From: Gonapodya sp. JEL0774 | Lineage: Eukaryota > Monoblepharomycota > Monoblepharidomycetes > Monoblepharidales > Gonapodyaceae | Length of the DNA stretch: 64,000 nt | Reading direction: 5' to 3' | Assembly (NCBI GenBank): GCA_027604505.1 | Contig: JADIIX010000047.1 | Span: 93,314-157,313, forward strand | In this document: in pieces, positions 45,707-56,500 of the stretch | Position numbering within the stretch: position 1 is the stretch's first letter | Layout: the number at the start of each line of letters is the position of its first letter | The notes under the pieces: generated by a model | Databases searched by the model: none | What the model was told of the DNA's origin: nothing | The model's input: the letters and a program-made list of their open reading frames with translations, nothing else | Program-made: the position numbers and the translations under genes

Positions 45707-45908
45707 CTACGCCGATTTTCACCGCGGATCCACACTGATATATGCGGCCCTTGATCAGCTTTCCCTCTATTGTCACAGCAAGTCGGTTGTTACGAGGTTT
45801 GGGTGCTGTTTGTTGCGGACCACACCAACACGAGGCCACAGACACGTCGGAGAAATCGCCAAGCAGCAGATCCAAATAAGAGACCTGATTGCCAGAGTCG
45901 CCAAAATC
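45707..45908. promoter_or_regulatory. Divergent promoter between two orphan genes
   Basis: 202 bp separate the starts of the two-TM orphan (minus) and the secreted orphan (plus). The close head-to-head pairing suggests shared control; no specific site is identified. Confidence 0.4.
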
Positions 45909-46828
45909 ATGACAGCGAACCCGTTGCAGTCTCGGCACATGTGGATCTGGAGCGTCTCTCTGGCAGCGATCGCGATATTGTCGCCCGTCGCGAGTTCCGG
46001 TAAGGTCGAGATGGTTGCCGATTGCCGTACTTGCTTTATGCTCTCCGTCAACACTCTTGCGTCGATCCGATCCCCATTCAACTGCTTTTACATGCGATCA
46101 AGCCCCGCTTGCCAGCCATCGGCCGCCGTCCGTGTCGTTTCAGCATGTGAGGCAATCTCTCCAAGTACATGGCCAAACCGTTCTCGTCGCAGAAGCGTCC
46201 GAGAACCCACTAGAAATGAAGCAGATCGATGTCGCGTCGATCAATCAGATAACGAATACTCCCCCAGCTGTGGCATTCCAGTTCCCGAGTGTTCTGCTGT
46301 CTCCGGAGCCCAAGTGAGAACGCATTACCGACCAAACGAACTTTGTGAATGCTTGCCTGCATGACTCTTTTGCTCATCCCACGCGATAGACTTTACACGG
46401 GAGAAATTTACAACATTTTGCTCAACTTCACCAACTCGGTGGACAACTCCACACGATACGCATTTGGTGCTTGCAATCTGACAGTCTTTCCGACGTTCAT
46501 CGTGTCTGACACGGCCGACGACAATGGCGGTGACAGAATACTCCCATCTCAATACCTTCAAACTCCCGTACTCATGGACTGGACCACGTTTGTCGACTCC
46601 TCACCTTGGTCCCCAGTCAGTAACTTTATCTCATGGCGGGTCCCGTCCCGTCGAGACATCACACCACTTCCTATGTACCCTGGCCGGTATAGGCTCTTTG
46701 CTTCGGTGACAGTTTTCGATTTCTATAACGTGAGCACGGCTGTGGACTACACGGATCCCAGCCTGGGCCTCGGACAGATTGTGGTGACGGCTCAGAGTGG
46801 AGCCTTCATGGTCGTGGAGGCACAATAA
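45909..46828 (+). CDS. Secreted orphan protein, 246 residues
   Basis: Exons 45909-45999, 46103-46313 and 46390-46828 join to exactly 247 codons. The first ~30 residues form a signal peptide: a basic start, the hydrophobic core WSVSLAAIAIL, and a small-residue cleavage region (VASSA). The mature part (about 215 residues) has several N-glycosylation sequons (NFTNSV, NST, NLT, NVST), two cysteines at most, and a Tyr/Val-rich beta-type composition (YRLFASVTVFDFYNV; QIVVTAQSGAFMVVE). No known fold is recognised. Export through the secretory pathway is a firm inference; function is not. It could be a cell-wall or host/substrate-contact protein. Confidence 0.75.
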
Positions 46829-47027
46829 CAAGCGGTTGTCGCATGTTGAACATGAACAGTAGGGATTATTTGCATATGCGCATTTTCGCTGTTTTCAGCA
46901 TAGCTACGGAATATCATCCTAAAAGTCCATGCAAAAGTCCCAGTGTTCCTTCAGCTCGTGTTTGCAGAGCACTCACGCGGCGCCTCAGCTGGCGCATGTC
47001 CATGGCACATTCATGCAGATCGCTAGC

Positions 47028-50000
47028 TCACACTGTCCGCCCAACCATCCAACCACCGTACCCTGCCTCTAATCCCATGAGCTCGTCTTCCAGGAGCTGC
47101 ACGTAGTTCTCGTGCTTCTCGACCTCGTATGTGGCCATGAACAGGTCGAACTGCGCTTTTCGAACATCGCTGAGAAGTCTATCCTCGTCAGCAAGGAGCT
47201 TTTCTCGTTGGGAGCGATGACGCTCAGCCTTGAAACCCAAACAGAATGAAAACGACATTCTAGTATTCGAATTCCGCGATGCCTAAATCGACTCACCTCG
47301 AGTTCTGCCCTTTCAGACCAGGGGGACCTCAGGATGTCGTAGCTCACCACCGGTACCGCAGCCGGTAAAGGCCCATTCGCAGAGTGTTGCGCTGGCGTGC
47401 CAACGCGCCTCGTACCATCCGGAGGAGTCCGCATCCCTGTCGGCGCATTTGATCCCGGTTGCGTCGGTGTATCTGTGGTGGGTCGCGGGCTGGGCTCCGC
47501 ACCGCGATCCAATTTGAGATCCGCCGAAGATTGGTGCCCAAATGGTGAGCGCCCGTCAGGCCCATTGTACCCACCCCGTGCATAGGGGGAATCATAGCGT
47601 GAGTGCGGGGTAACAGGGGTCATGGGAGACTTGCCACGACTGTCCGTGAGGTGAAGGGCTGGAGGCGGTGCAGAGGATGGCGGAGGCGGTAAAGGATGCT
47701 GCATATTGCTGGAATGTGTTCGAGATAGGGAAGGAGGGTGTGCGGAAGACGGTGTGGGAGGCACGGAACGCTGTGTGTCATCTCGCGGGGTCCCCGGTGT
47801 TGGAAGGTTCTCCAGGCGACTGTATATCGACACATTGCCTGGACTGTCCGGAATTGCAAAAGATCCAGCCCGGCTAAGTTGACCTCGCTCGCTCCGTCCC
47901 GTTCCTAGCCTCGCACGTTCTTGCTCACCACGCATAAATGGTTCCCTCCCAAACGGTGATGCTGGCATCTGATCATGTTCCCTCGCTGTTTCAAATTGGA
48001 CACCTTGCATATCTTTCAACCTGTCTCCGGGTGTTTCCCTTTCCCGCCCGAAGGCGGGTGCCACATCTGATACCTCCACGAAATTAATCGTGGGTCCACG
48101 CGAACCCACTCCAGGTCCACTCGCCACGGGCCCTGATCCAAGAGTTACCTGAGAGTATATTTGCGGAGCCGGGGGCAAACGCGGGATCGACAAGGGAGGG
48201 ACTCTAATGTTGCTGGGTGGAGAACTAGTTGTCATGTTGTTCAGCACAGTTTCGGGTTTGCGCTCCCTCCTGCCAGCCACTACACCACCAACAGCACTCG
48301 CGCTCGATGTTGGTGATGTCGAAGGCCAGTTCTCGAGCTCTGCGGGGTATTCATATTCGTTTGGTGATCCAGGCGTCGACACCGGGGCTGAAGTTGACGC
48401 CGACACTGGGAAAGTGGGTAGAGGAGGTGGTGCTGGTGCAACGTCTGCATTTTCTGAACGAGATTCTACGTGATATCGAGCGCTGGGGCCGTCCTGAGCG
48501 TGACGTGTTCGGTCAAATGAAATTGGAGGCGGCGGAGGAAGGTGGAGTTGGTGACGGCCTGGACCCATTGGAGGAGATTGGCCGCGAGGGTAGTCGGCGG
48601 GCGGGCGCCGGGACCAGTCACGGTCGATAGGTGGACCGAATCGGTCCCGGTCGAGTTTATCGCGATCCCACTCGCGATCCATCATCCTATCCCTGTCCAT
48701 GCGATCTCTATCCATTCTGTCCCTATCCTTCTCCCACTCCCACTCCCTAGATCCCTCATAAAATCCTCCCATGGGACCCTTCCGACCGCTCGGCGGGCCA
48801 TAACCATCCGGCCCACTGGGTGGAACCCACCGGTACCCGCCACCACGCTCGTCTCCAATGCCGCCTGGTCGTGGTCCCCCTCTTGCAGAGTCAGGTGGAG
48901 GCGGATACGGCGGGTACCCATCCCTGCCACCGATCCCCAATACTCCCCCAGGTCCTCCCCCAGGTGGTGGCGGAGGTGGTGCTCCTCCTTGTCCAGCATA
49001 GTAGTTCGAATAATAATCTCTCCACATTCTCCTATAATAGTCCTCCGCATCTCGGGGATGCCCATGTGGATGTGGATGCGGGTGCTGGGGATGGTGAAGA
49101 GGATGCTGGTGCTGCATATACCCATATCCATGAGAATGGGATAACGGAGCGCCAGGATTTGCGGGGCGGTACCTATCCCAACCTGGCGGAGGAGGGCTGG
49201 GGTGGTAGGAGTCACCGCTAAGACGGGGTCGGTCCGGTCTCCCCACTAACGAGTAATCCGCGGTTGGGACAGCGGAATTGGGCACCCACCGGTCCCCACC
49301 TCGCTCTCTCATGTCACGATCACGACTTCGACTTCGTGTGGGGGCCTCTCGGGACCTGGCGCGGTCCCGCCCCCTATCCCTTCTGCGCCTCTCTCTCTCT
49401 CTGCTTCTACTGGATTCCCCAACCCTCCCCGGCCCTTCTCTCGGCGACTTCTCCCTGTCCTTGTCTCGCCCTGGCACCCGGCCCCTGTCCCTTCTCCTCC
49501 TCCTTCCCCCACTCCCTGAAGCACTCCCCGATCCACTCTCGGACCCACTTCCACTCCCACTCGCACTTCCACTGCCCCTCCTCACCTTCGTCTTGTCCCT
49601 CTCCCCAACACTTCCTGTCACTGTCGCCACGCCAGCCCCCGCGTCAGTCACTCCTACGCCCCTCGGCACAGGCGACGCAGTCCTCGACCTACTTCCCGAT
49701 CTCGTACGGGACCGCGAGGCAAGTTTCGCTCTCTTCGCTGGTGGAAGTTGGGTATACTGCGAGTTAGAGCGCGAATTGGTCGGAACTGGAGACCCAGCAG
49801 ACACAGGTGAAGTCGGGACAGGGACCGCAAGTGAATGTGAGGGTGAATGGACCGCTTGCGAAGGACCGTCGTCTCCATCGCCCTTCCCGATTGCGTTCAG
49901 AAGCACGCCTTCAAATTCGAATTCTTCCTCATCCACCACACCAACCCCTCCTCCACCACCAGTCCTCGGTCGTTGCCTGTCACGTTTTTTCGGGCCAGCC

Positions 50001-51708
50001 AGCGAGAAGCCTACGAAAGAGGGATTGGGTGGTGGTGGAAGGGTTGGTGGGTTCGCCGTGGAGCTTGACGCCTCGTTAGATAGGGTAGTCGGTACCTCCG
50101 TGGGTGCGGGGTCGGCGGGTACGGTAATCGCGATCGATGGTGGTAGGGGAGTTGGTGGAGGAGGAGGGGGTGTGGGGGTGGTAACTGCCGTTGGCGACAA
50201 TCGCCGCTTGTCAGGGGACCTCAACTCTAGTGAGCCTCTAACCTTTCCCATCCCGCCCCTCTCCCTCTCCCTACTTGTACTCTTTGACCGGCTCCTCCGC
50301 CTGTCCCTTTCATTCCTTTCCCTTTCTCTCACTCGCTCCATCCTCTCCCTTTCACGATCCGCCCACTCCCTCTCCCGTTCCCTCTCTATCCTCTCCCTGT
50401 CCCTCTCCCTGCCTCTATATCGTCGATCCATATCAGGAGGTGGAGCAGCGGAGGGTGGTGGTGGGGGTGGGAGTGATTGGGGCAACGCGTTGGCGAGGTG
50501 GCGTCGTGGGGGTGGTGGGGGTGGAGTGAAGCGGTGGGGCAGGACTACAAGCCGTTGAACACAAAAAGACCGGAGTTAAGAGATAAAAATGAACGATTGA
50601 GTGAGCTCGCTTGTTCCAAGTTGGGCGGCGATGAGCGTCTTCCGGGTGAGTTCGCCCGTGGAGAGGAGTGCCCAACGTCCACACCGACATTTCCTTGAGC
50701 TTCAATACCTTCGCTTTCTCCCCAGTGAAGTCAGGTCCCGCACCCACTGTCTGAGAAGACGGCATGGTGTTCACCCAGCAACCCACCAATCTGCAACGAC
50801 CTCTCGGGGGTTGACTCAATTCATGAACCTCAACTATTGGTGCCTGCTTGTCCGGCCCACCCCAAATTACTTGAGACTTAACTGGTGGTATCTTCTTCCC
50901 CGGCCGACCCCACATCACAAGGACTAACCGAAAACTCACCATCTCTTGGCAGTCCAGCGGACGGTCGTTGTCGCATATCCCTATCCCGTTCCCTGTCTCG
51001 GTCTCTGTCCCTCTCCCGTACGTCTCTACCGTCCCGATCCCGATCCCGCTCCCGCATATCTCTCTCTCTCTCTCTCTCTCGATCCCGATCCCTCATGTCC
51101 CTCTCTCTCATGTCCCTGTCCCTGTCCCGCTCCCTCTCCCTCTCACGTTCCCTTTCTCGCTCTCTCTCGCGCATATCCCGCTCACGTTCTCGTGCGTCCC
51201 GCTCCTTATCCCGGAGCTTTCCAAGCGGGGTTGGAGACGGCGACAGAGGCACACCGTTAGGCAGACCGGCGCCGAAGCCCGACGCCGCGATCGGCGCGAG
51301 CCCCGGTCGGTCTGTGACGCGATGCGAGTACGGTTGCGGTGTTCCAGACCTGGACCCGGACCCGATACTCATCCCGTTGTGAAGGCCATTGGGATGGGAA
51401 CCAGCCTGGGCCCCAGCACCTCCAACAGGTGATTCGGACGAGCCCACGGCGACATCGCCATCGAGCTCTATTTCACCCTCCTCCATTTCGTCGGATTGAG
51501 GCGCTTGGGGGTGGGGCAAGGTAGTCGTGGAATGAGAAGCAGGGGTAGTAGCCGGGGTGGCAAGCGTGGAGCTCGGAGAAGATTGGTCCAAGGTTGGACC
51601 GGTTTCCATTTTATGCGATTGCAGCTCTCTAGTCGTAATGAGTGGCGAGTTGGGGAGCGATATGGGTACAATGGAGAGCGAACTAGTGGAAGCAGGTGGG
51701 GGGGACAT
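47028..51708 (-). CDS. Large Arg-Glu/Arg-Asp/Ser/Pro-rich protein with short C-terminal coiled coil
   Basis: Three exons (50940-51708, 47297-50544, 47028-47228) sum to exactly 1,406 codons. The N-terminal part has a conserved-looking acidic patch (QSDEMEEGEIELDGD) and a long alternating tract of RE, RD and DMRE units (50950-51180). A second RE tract lies at 50240-50430. Next come Arg-Ser clusters (49320-49500), a Gly/Ser tract, His/Pro- and Gly/Pro/Tyr-rich stretches (DYYRRMWRDYYSNYYAGQGG) and a KDRDRMDRDRM repeat (48640-48740). The C-terminal 80 residues are an ordered coiled coil (WSERAELEAERHRSQREKLL; YEVEKHENYVQLLEDELMGL). Mixed-charge RE/RD tracts typify nuclear-speckle and RNA-processing factors; a nuclear role is inference. 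I do not recognise the family. The antisense frame is also long, but that follows from the codon pattern. Confidence 0.75.
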
Positions 51709-53564
51709 TGGAGATGTGTGAAGTGGTGGGGGCTAGGTTCGGAAAAATGGAAGGCGTACCTAAAGAGTAGGACAGCTCTGTCAGTGAGTGAGCGGTACTT
51801 GCAATTGCGAATGGATTGAGAGGAACAAATTCCCTTTGCCGAGAGCCGCACCTGACCGTGCCCACGGACCACGCAGTTTCTTACAGCGAAAAGCAAGAGC
51901 GTGGCTGCGACTTGTGGACGGCGAAGAATGCGGGATTGCGAAATCTCGTTGAAACCTGCAGTTGCAATGCCTGCCAACCTCAACAAGAGCTCCCTTGTGA
52001 CCGCCCCCCGTCCGCGTCCACGCTCTTGCTTTGGGTAGTCGCCACACGCGGGCTTCTTTCGATCAGACGCCTGGTTAAAATATGAGAATGCGAAGGATTC
52101 AAATTCACGTCGGTCGTGAGGATTCGAGTGAAATGAACTCCACCCCAACACGCCTTCGTCCTCAGACGCAATCATTTCAACGTGAGAAATGGCGGTTGTA
52201 CTTGAGATGCGAATACAAACCTCGAAATTTCGACGTGGGACGCGTTTGTCTGGGTTCCTCTCCCGTTCCAACTTTCAAATAAGAAATGGCAGTGGAACCA
52301 CACCAGTGCTTGCACCTTCCGCTCCACTTGAACAGAGAGCACACGTCACCACATTGTCTTCAAGCGCGGAGTTCGCTTCAAGATATAAGCTTTCATAACT
52401 CAGTAAAACCGTAAGGCTAAACAAAGTCCACCAAAAGAGTCAATGGAACCAGATTGATCAAGTCCTCCACCAATTCGTCTCAATGTCGGGGCCCACATGA
52501 GGTAAATGAAAATTCATGAATCCCAGGAGGAATGTCCTCTCGTACGTCATCCGCAGTGTGAATTATGGTGCATACTGTTTGATTCAAAGTGATACAGAAA
52601 CTGAGACATGCGTAAAAATTAAGAGCTTTGATCTATGAACACTTCAGAGATGAAAAGCCATTCACCGTAGTATTTGACTGGAACAAAGCGTCGTTTGGTT
52701 GGTACTAGCGACGGCTGACGGATGGCATATTTGTGGTCGGCGGAACATCGTCACATAACTCAACTGCCATTTTTGGCGACGCCGACACTGGATCATTGAT
52801 TAAAACGGCGATGGACGACATGAATGCACGAGGAGTTAAAAAATTGGAGGGAGCGGGAGCTGGGGCTGGCATGGCAGAAGGCACCACCGGAACTGGTGAG
52901 CATGGAGGGATACGATTCGCAGGTGTCAGACCGTTAAAGCAGCAAAAAGCAGTGATTATCAGAATCCGTGAATGGTGATTAAAGGGGATTTTGGAATGCA
53001 GAGTGGTTGACTAGAGTGGGGGACCAAGTATCTCCACACCCGTGTCAAGCTATTGGAGAACTAGCTGGATGCTCGCACAATGAAAGCTGACTCGGATAAT
53101 TTTGATCAGAATATTGGCGTGGATTCAAATGGTTTGTCGGTGCCTTGAAACGGCACACCCATGTCACCACACCAACCGACATAGAGTTGCTCTGGATCGC
53201 TTTCCACTACGGTTGATCCCCATTGCACTTAAGAAGAGCAGTAAATGAAACCAGCAGGAGATCTCGCAGCGGTGAGACTCGAGGGCAGTGGCCGTACCAC
53301 GAGAAGCGGTACCCAAGATGGCACAACAAAGAGTGTCTTCGAGCACACGATATGGCCTTTCAAGTACAACGGAGCCGTCTTTGGAGTGGTCATTTGTGGT
53401 GTAAGGCGCTAGAAGCCGTTCACTTAGGTGCCCAAAGATTCGATTGGCAATGGAATGGTAGATGTCGATACGTTGGACACGGCTCTCCCCTGAAGATGGT
53501 GCTTTTGAACTCAATTAGCGCTTGAACGCGGAGAAGCTTTTGGGCAATATCCCCCAAAAGAAGA
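51709..53564. other. 1.9 kb region without a supported gene
   Basis: This stretch lies upstream of both the Arg/Glu-rich gene (minus) and the Osh1-type gene (plus), so it must contain both promoters. A frame on the minus strand runs from 51468 to 52271 but has no family support and is broken by the start of the next gene; it is probably leader. No repeat or RNA gene was recognised. Confidence 0.5.
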
Positions 53565-56500
53565 GTGTGGGGTGCTAACGTCCCCTCGTCACCACGATCA
53601 ATCCATACAGCTTCAAGCAGCTTCAACGCACCACCGCCCCAAAAGCCTCCTCCCTCTGAACTCCATCTTACTCTCAAACTCCTCGACGCTCTCTCTTCTT
53701 TGTCCCTCTCCTCCCACTCACGACCTCACTTGGAAACCCAACTTGCCGCCATCGATGTCATCATTGCTCAGCTGTACCCCCAAAGCACAAGCACAGGATT
53801 CATGAGCAGTGAAGCATCGGCGTCTCCCACCTATCAGTTTGGGACACCGCTCCACCTTGCTATTCCAGTCACTTCGAGACCTGTGAGCTGACGTTTTGTG
53901 GTTGGTGGCTGGTCAGGTTGGGGAAAACGGAACAGTGTGAGGGGAGACGGCGGTGTATCCCCGCCGCGTAGGTTGTCTGGCTGTGCTCTGCGCGAGAGGT
54001 ATTCCGGAGAGTGGTTCTGTTCACCATACTGGGCTTGGACAACGGAGTGTATGCTCTCGACCTTCCTTTCCTCTCCTTTGTGCCTATACTCACCAATTCA
54101 CCCGTACCCAATCACTCCACAGGTCCTCTCCCACCTCTTCTCCACCTACCTTCCCAAGTTCCCATCCTGGCTCACCACCCCCTCCCATCCAACCCTCTCC
54201 ACACCGCTCCACCTTGCCGCCAGGCTCAACATGCCTGACATCCTCGACGAGCTGATGAAGTGTCCTGGAGCGGACGAGACTGTGGGGGACGCGCAAGGAA
54301 GGTGGCCCGAAGAGGTTGGCACGCATGCGGCGGTGGCGGTGCTTAGGGGTGGGTATCGGAGAGGGCGACAACAGGTGGGGTGTCAGCGTTTGTGTTATTG
54401 GGGCCGGCGCCTTATTCGATGGCCGAAATCAGAACGGATGGTGAATGCAGTCGCTATGTAACTTCAATGGTCATGTTGCGGACTTGTCAGTCTTAGCAAT
54501 ATAGCCCTCCCGATCTTTCTTGGAGTGTGACTGAAGCTGATGCCATGCCCTCAACCATGTCCTTCGTGAATGCACCGCGCTCGACCATAATCCCCTCTCA
54601 GCCCACCGCCACCACCACTCGCGTCTCCTCACTTCCACACTGCACCGCTACGCACTCTCCGGCAACACTCCTGGAATAATTTCGCTGTTTTCTGGGAATA
54701 GGGCAAGGAATTATGTGGAGAGGGGTTGGGTCGACGTGAATGCGGTGGTGGAGGGCACAAAAGATGCGACCGTGGTAGGTACGGAGTCGTTCGGAGAAGG
54801 GGTGGTGTTTGCGGGAAACGCACAATTTGGTAGAGACGGACGTGTGGATGTGCGGTCCTGTGGGCACTGCTCTAAAACAACGAATTCATTCCCTGCTCTT
54901 TGCAGGGAGGGTGTGAATTCTCTCACATCCCCATTCTAAACACCTTCCATCAACTTGCCGCTGAAACACACCGTAGCTCCACCTTGCTGCAAAACGTGAC
55001 GACCTTTCCCTAGTCGAGTGGGCGCTCGCTTCTGGAGCTGACCCGGGCGTCCAAGACAGGAAACGCCGAAGGCCAGGCGATGTGGTGCCCAAAGGTGGAA
55101 GGTGCAAGAAGGTACTACCCGCGAGTGAGTAAAGGCGTGAGGTGTCGGTTGTGTGTCTTTGGTTGTGATTGCGCACTGTTGGCCTCTCTGCGTGCAACGC
55201 CAGCACCCGACAAACCGCTTGCCCAATCCCTTCTCCCCACTGGTCTCATCTCGCTCGCCACACGTCCATCTTCGACGTCCACCTCCACTTCCACGTCCCA
55301 GTCCCATGCTCCATCCTCCACATCACCCTCCAGCTCCCAACATCCCCAAACCACATCCCCTTCCGTATCTGCGTCCCTTGCCAATGCTTCTGCCATCTCT
55401 GGTGCGGACGGACCAGCTGCAGCTTCCATCCGACTCTCTCAGTCACAACGCTCGTCGTCTACTGCTGGACCTGCACCACCACACCTCAACAACCTTCCCG
55501 CAGCACTTTTCACCACCTCCGCAGTTTTCGATGCGGCAAAGGGACCCGAGTTGAAGGGAATGCTCCAAAAATACACCAATGTTGCGCAGGGGTATCGGTC
55601 GAGGTATTTTGTAGTGGAGAGGGGTGTGCTGAGCTATTATTGGGGTGAAGAGGAGGTTAGTTCAGGATTTGAGCTCTTGAAGGAGATGTTGCGTCCCGTA
55701 CACTTATTCCTCCATTCTCTGTCAACCGCGCATTGCCCCACTTACTAGTACCCAGTAAACTGCCGAGGGAGTGTGGAGCTGGCATCGACCGATATCGGAA
55801 TGGATACGGGAGGAGATCGTTGTAAATTTTGGTGTGTGGTAAAAGGGAAGAGTGGAGCGAGTGGAGGATACTACTTGAGGTGCGTGCTTGCCGTGGATAG
55901 AAAAGTGATTGAACTTTCTTTCCGTCGTTTAACCTTTCCATCGGGCTATATTGTGTCGATGCAGAGCAAGAAGCGAGGTTGAGGCGAAGAAGTGGGTCTG
56001 GACACGTAAGTACTCTGTGTCAGCACATGCTATGGGATTGTGTGCGCTGGCTCACAGTCCTCGTACAAAACCATCTGTAGTCATGCAAGCCAAGCGCTGG
56101 TCGCTCGACACCCTCACCCCCCCCCGTACCTCATATGATGGCGCCCCGTCACGGGGCTCACTGACGGGGGGCCACGGACACCAAAGAGCTGTTAGCGGCA
56201 GCGGGGGAAGTGGCGTGCCCGGTGCACAGAACGATTGGGATGCGAACGAGGAGCTAGAGTTGGAGAGGGAACTGGAGAGGGCAGAGAGGGCCTCAGAGCA
56301 GGCCGCGCTTGCGCAGGCTGGACAAGGTGGAGAGATTGGGGTGGTCGTGAGTTTAGTGGACGAAAGGACAGTTAGCACGGGGAGTATGCCCAGTGGGGAG
56401 GAGAGAGACGCGGATGAAACTTTGTCGACTGGTGGGGCCGTCGCGGGACTCGACACAGACGGCACTTCACCCAACGGGTCGCCAGTTGCATCGTCGAGGG

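Noticed and set aside
49278-50558. A 426-codon plus-strand frame rich in Ser/Arg/Leu opposite the Arg/Glu-rich gene
   Set aside because: It is the antisense of the RE/RD/RS codon pattern. The minus strand has phase-consistent exons and an ordered C-terminal coiled coil, while the plus frame has neither.
51468-52271. 267-codon minus-strand frame upstream of the Arg/Glu-rich gene
   Set aside because: It overlaps the true first exon in another frame and shows no domain, so it is probably leader sequence.
53164-53514. 116-codon minus-strand frame
   Set aside because: No family resemblance, no splice partners, and amino-acid use like random sequence.
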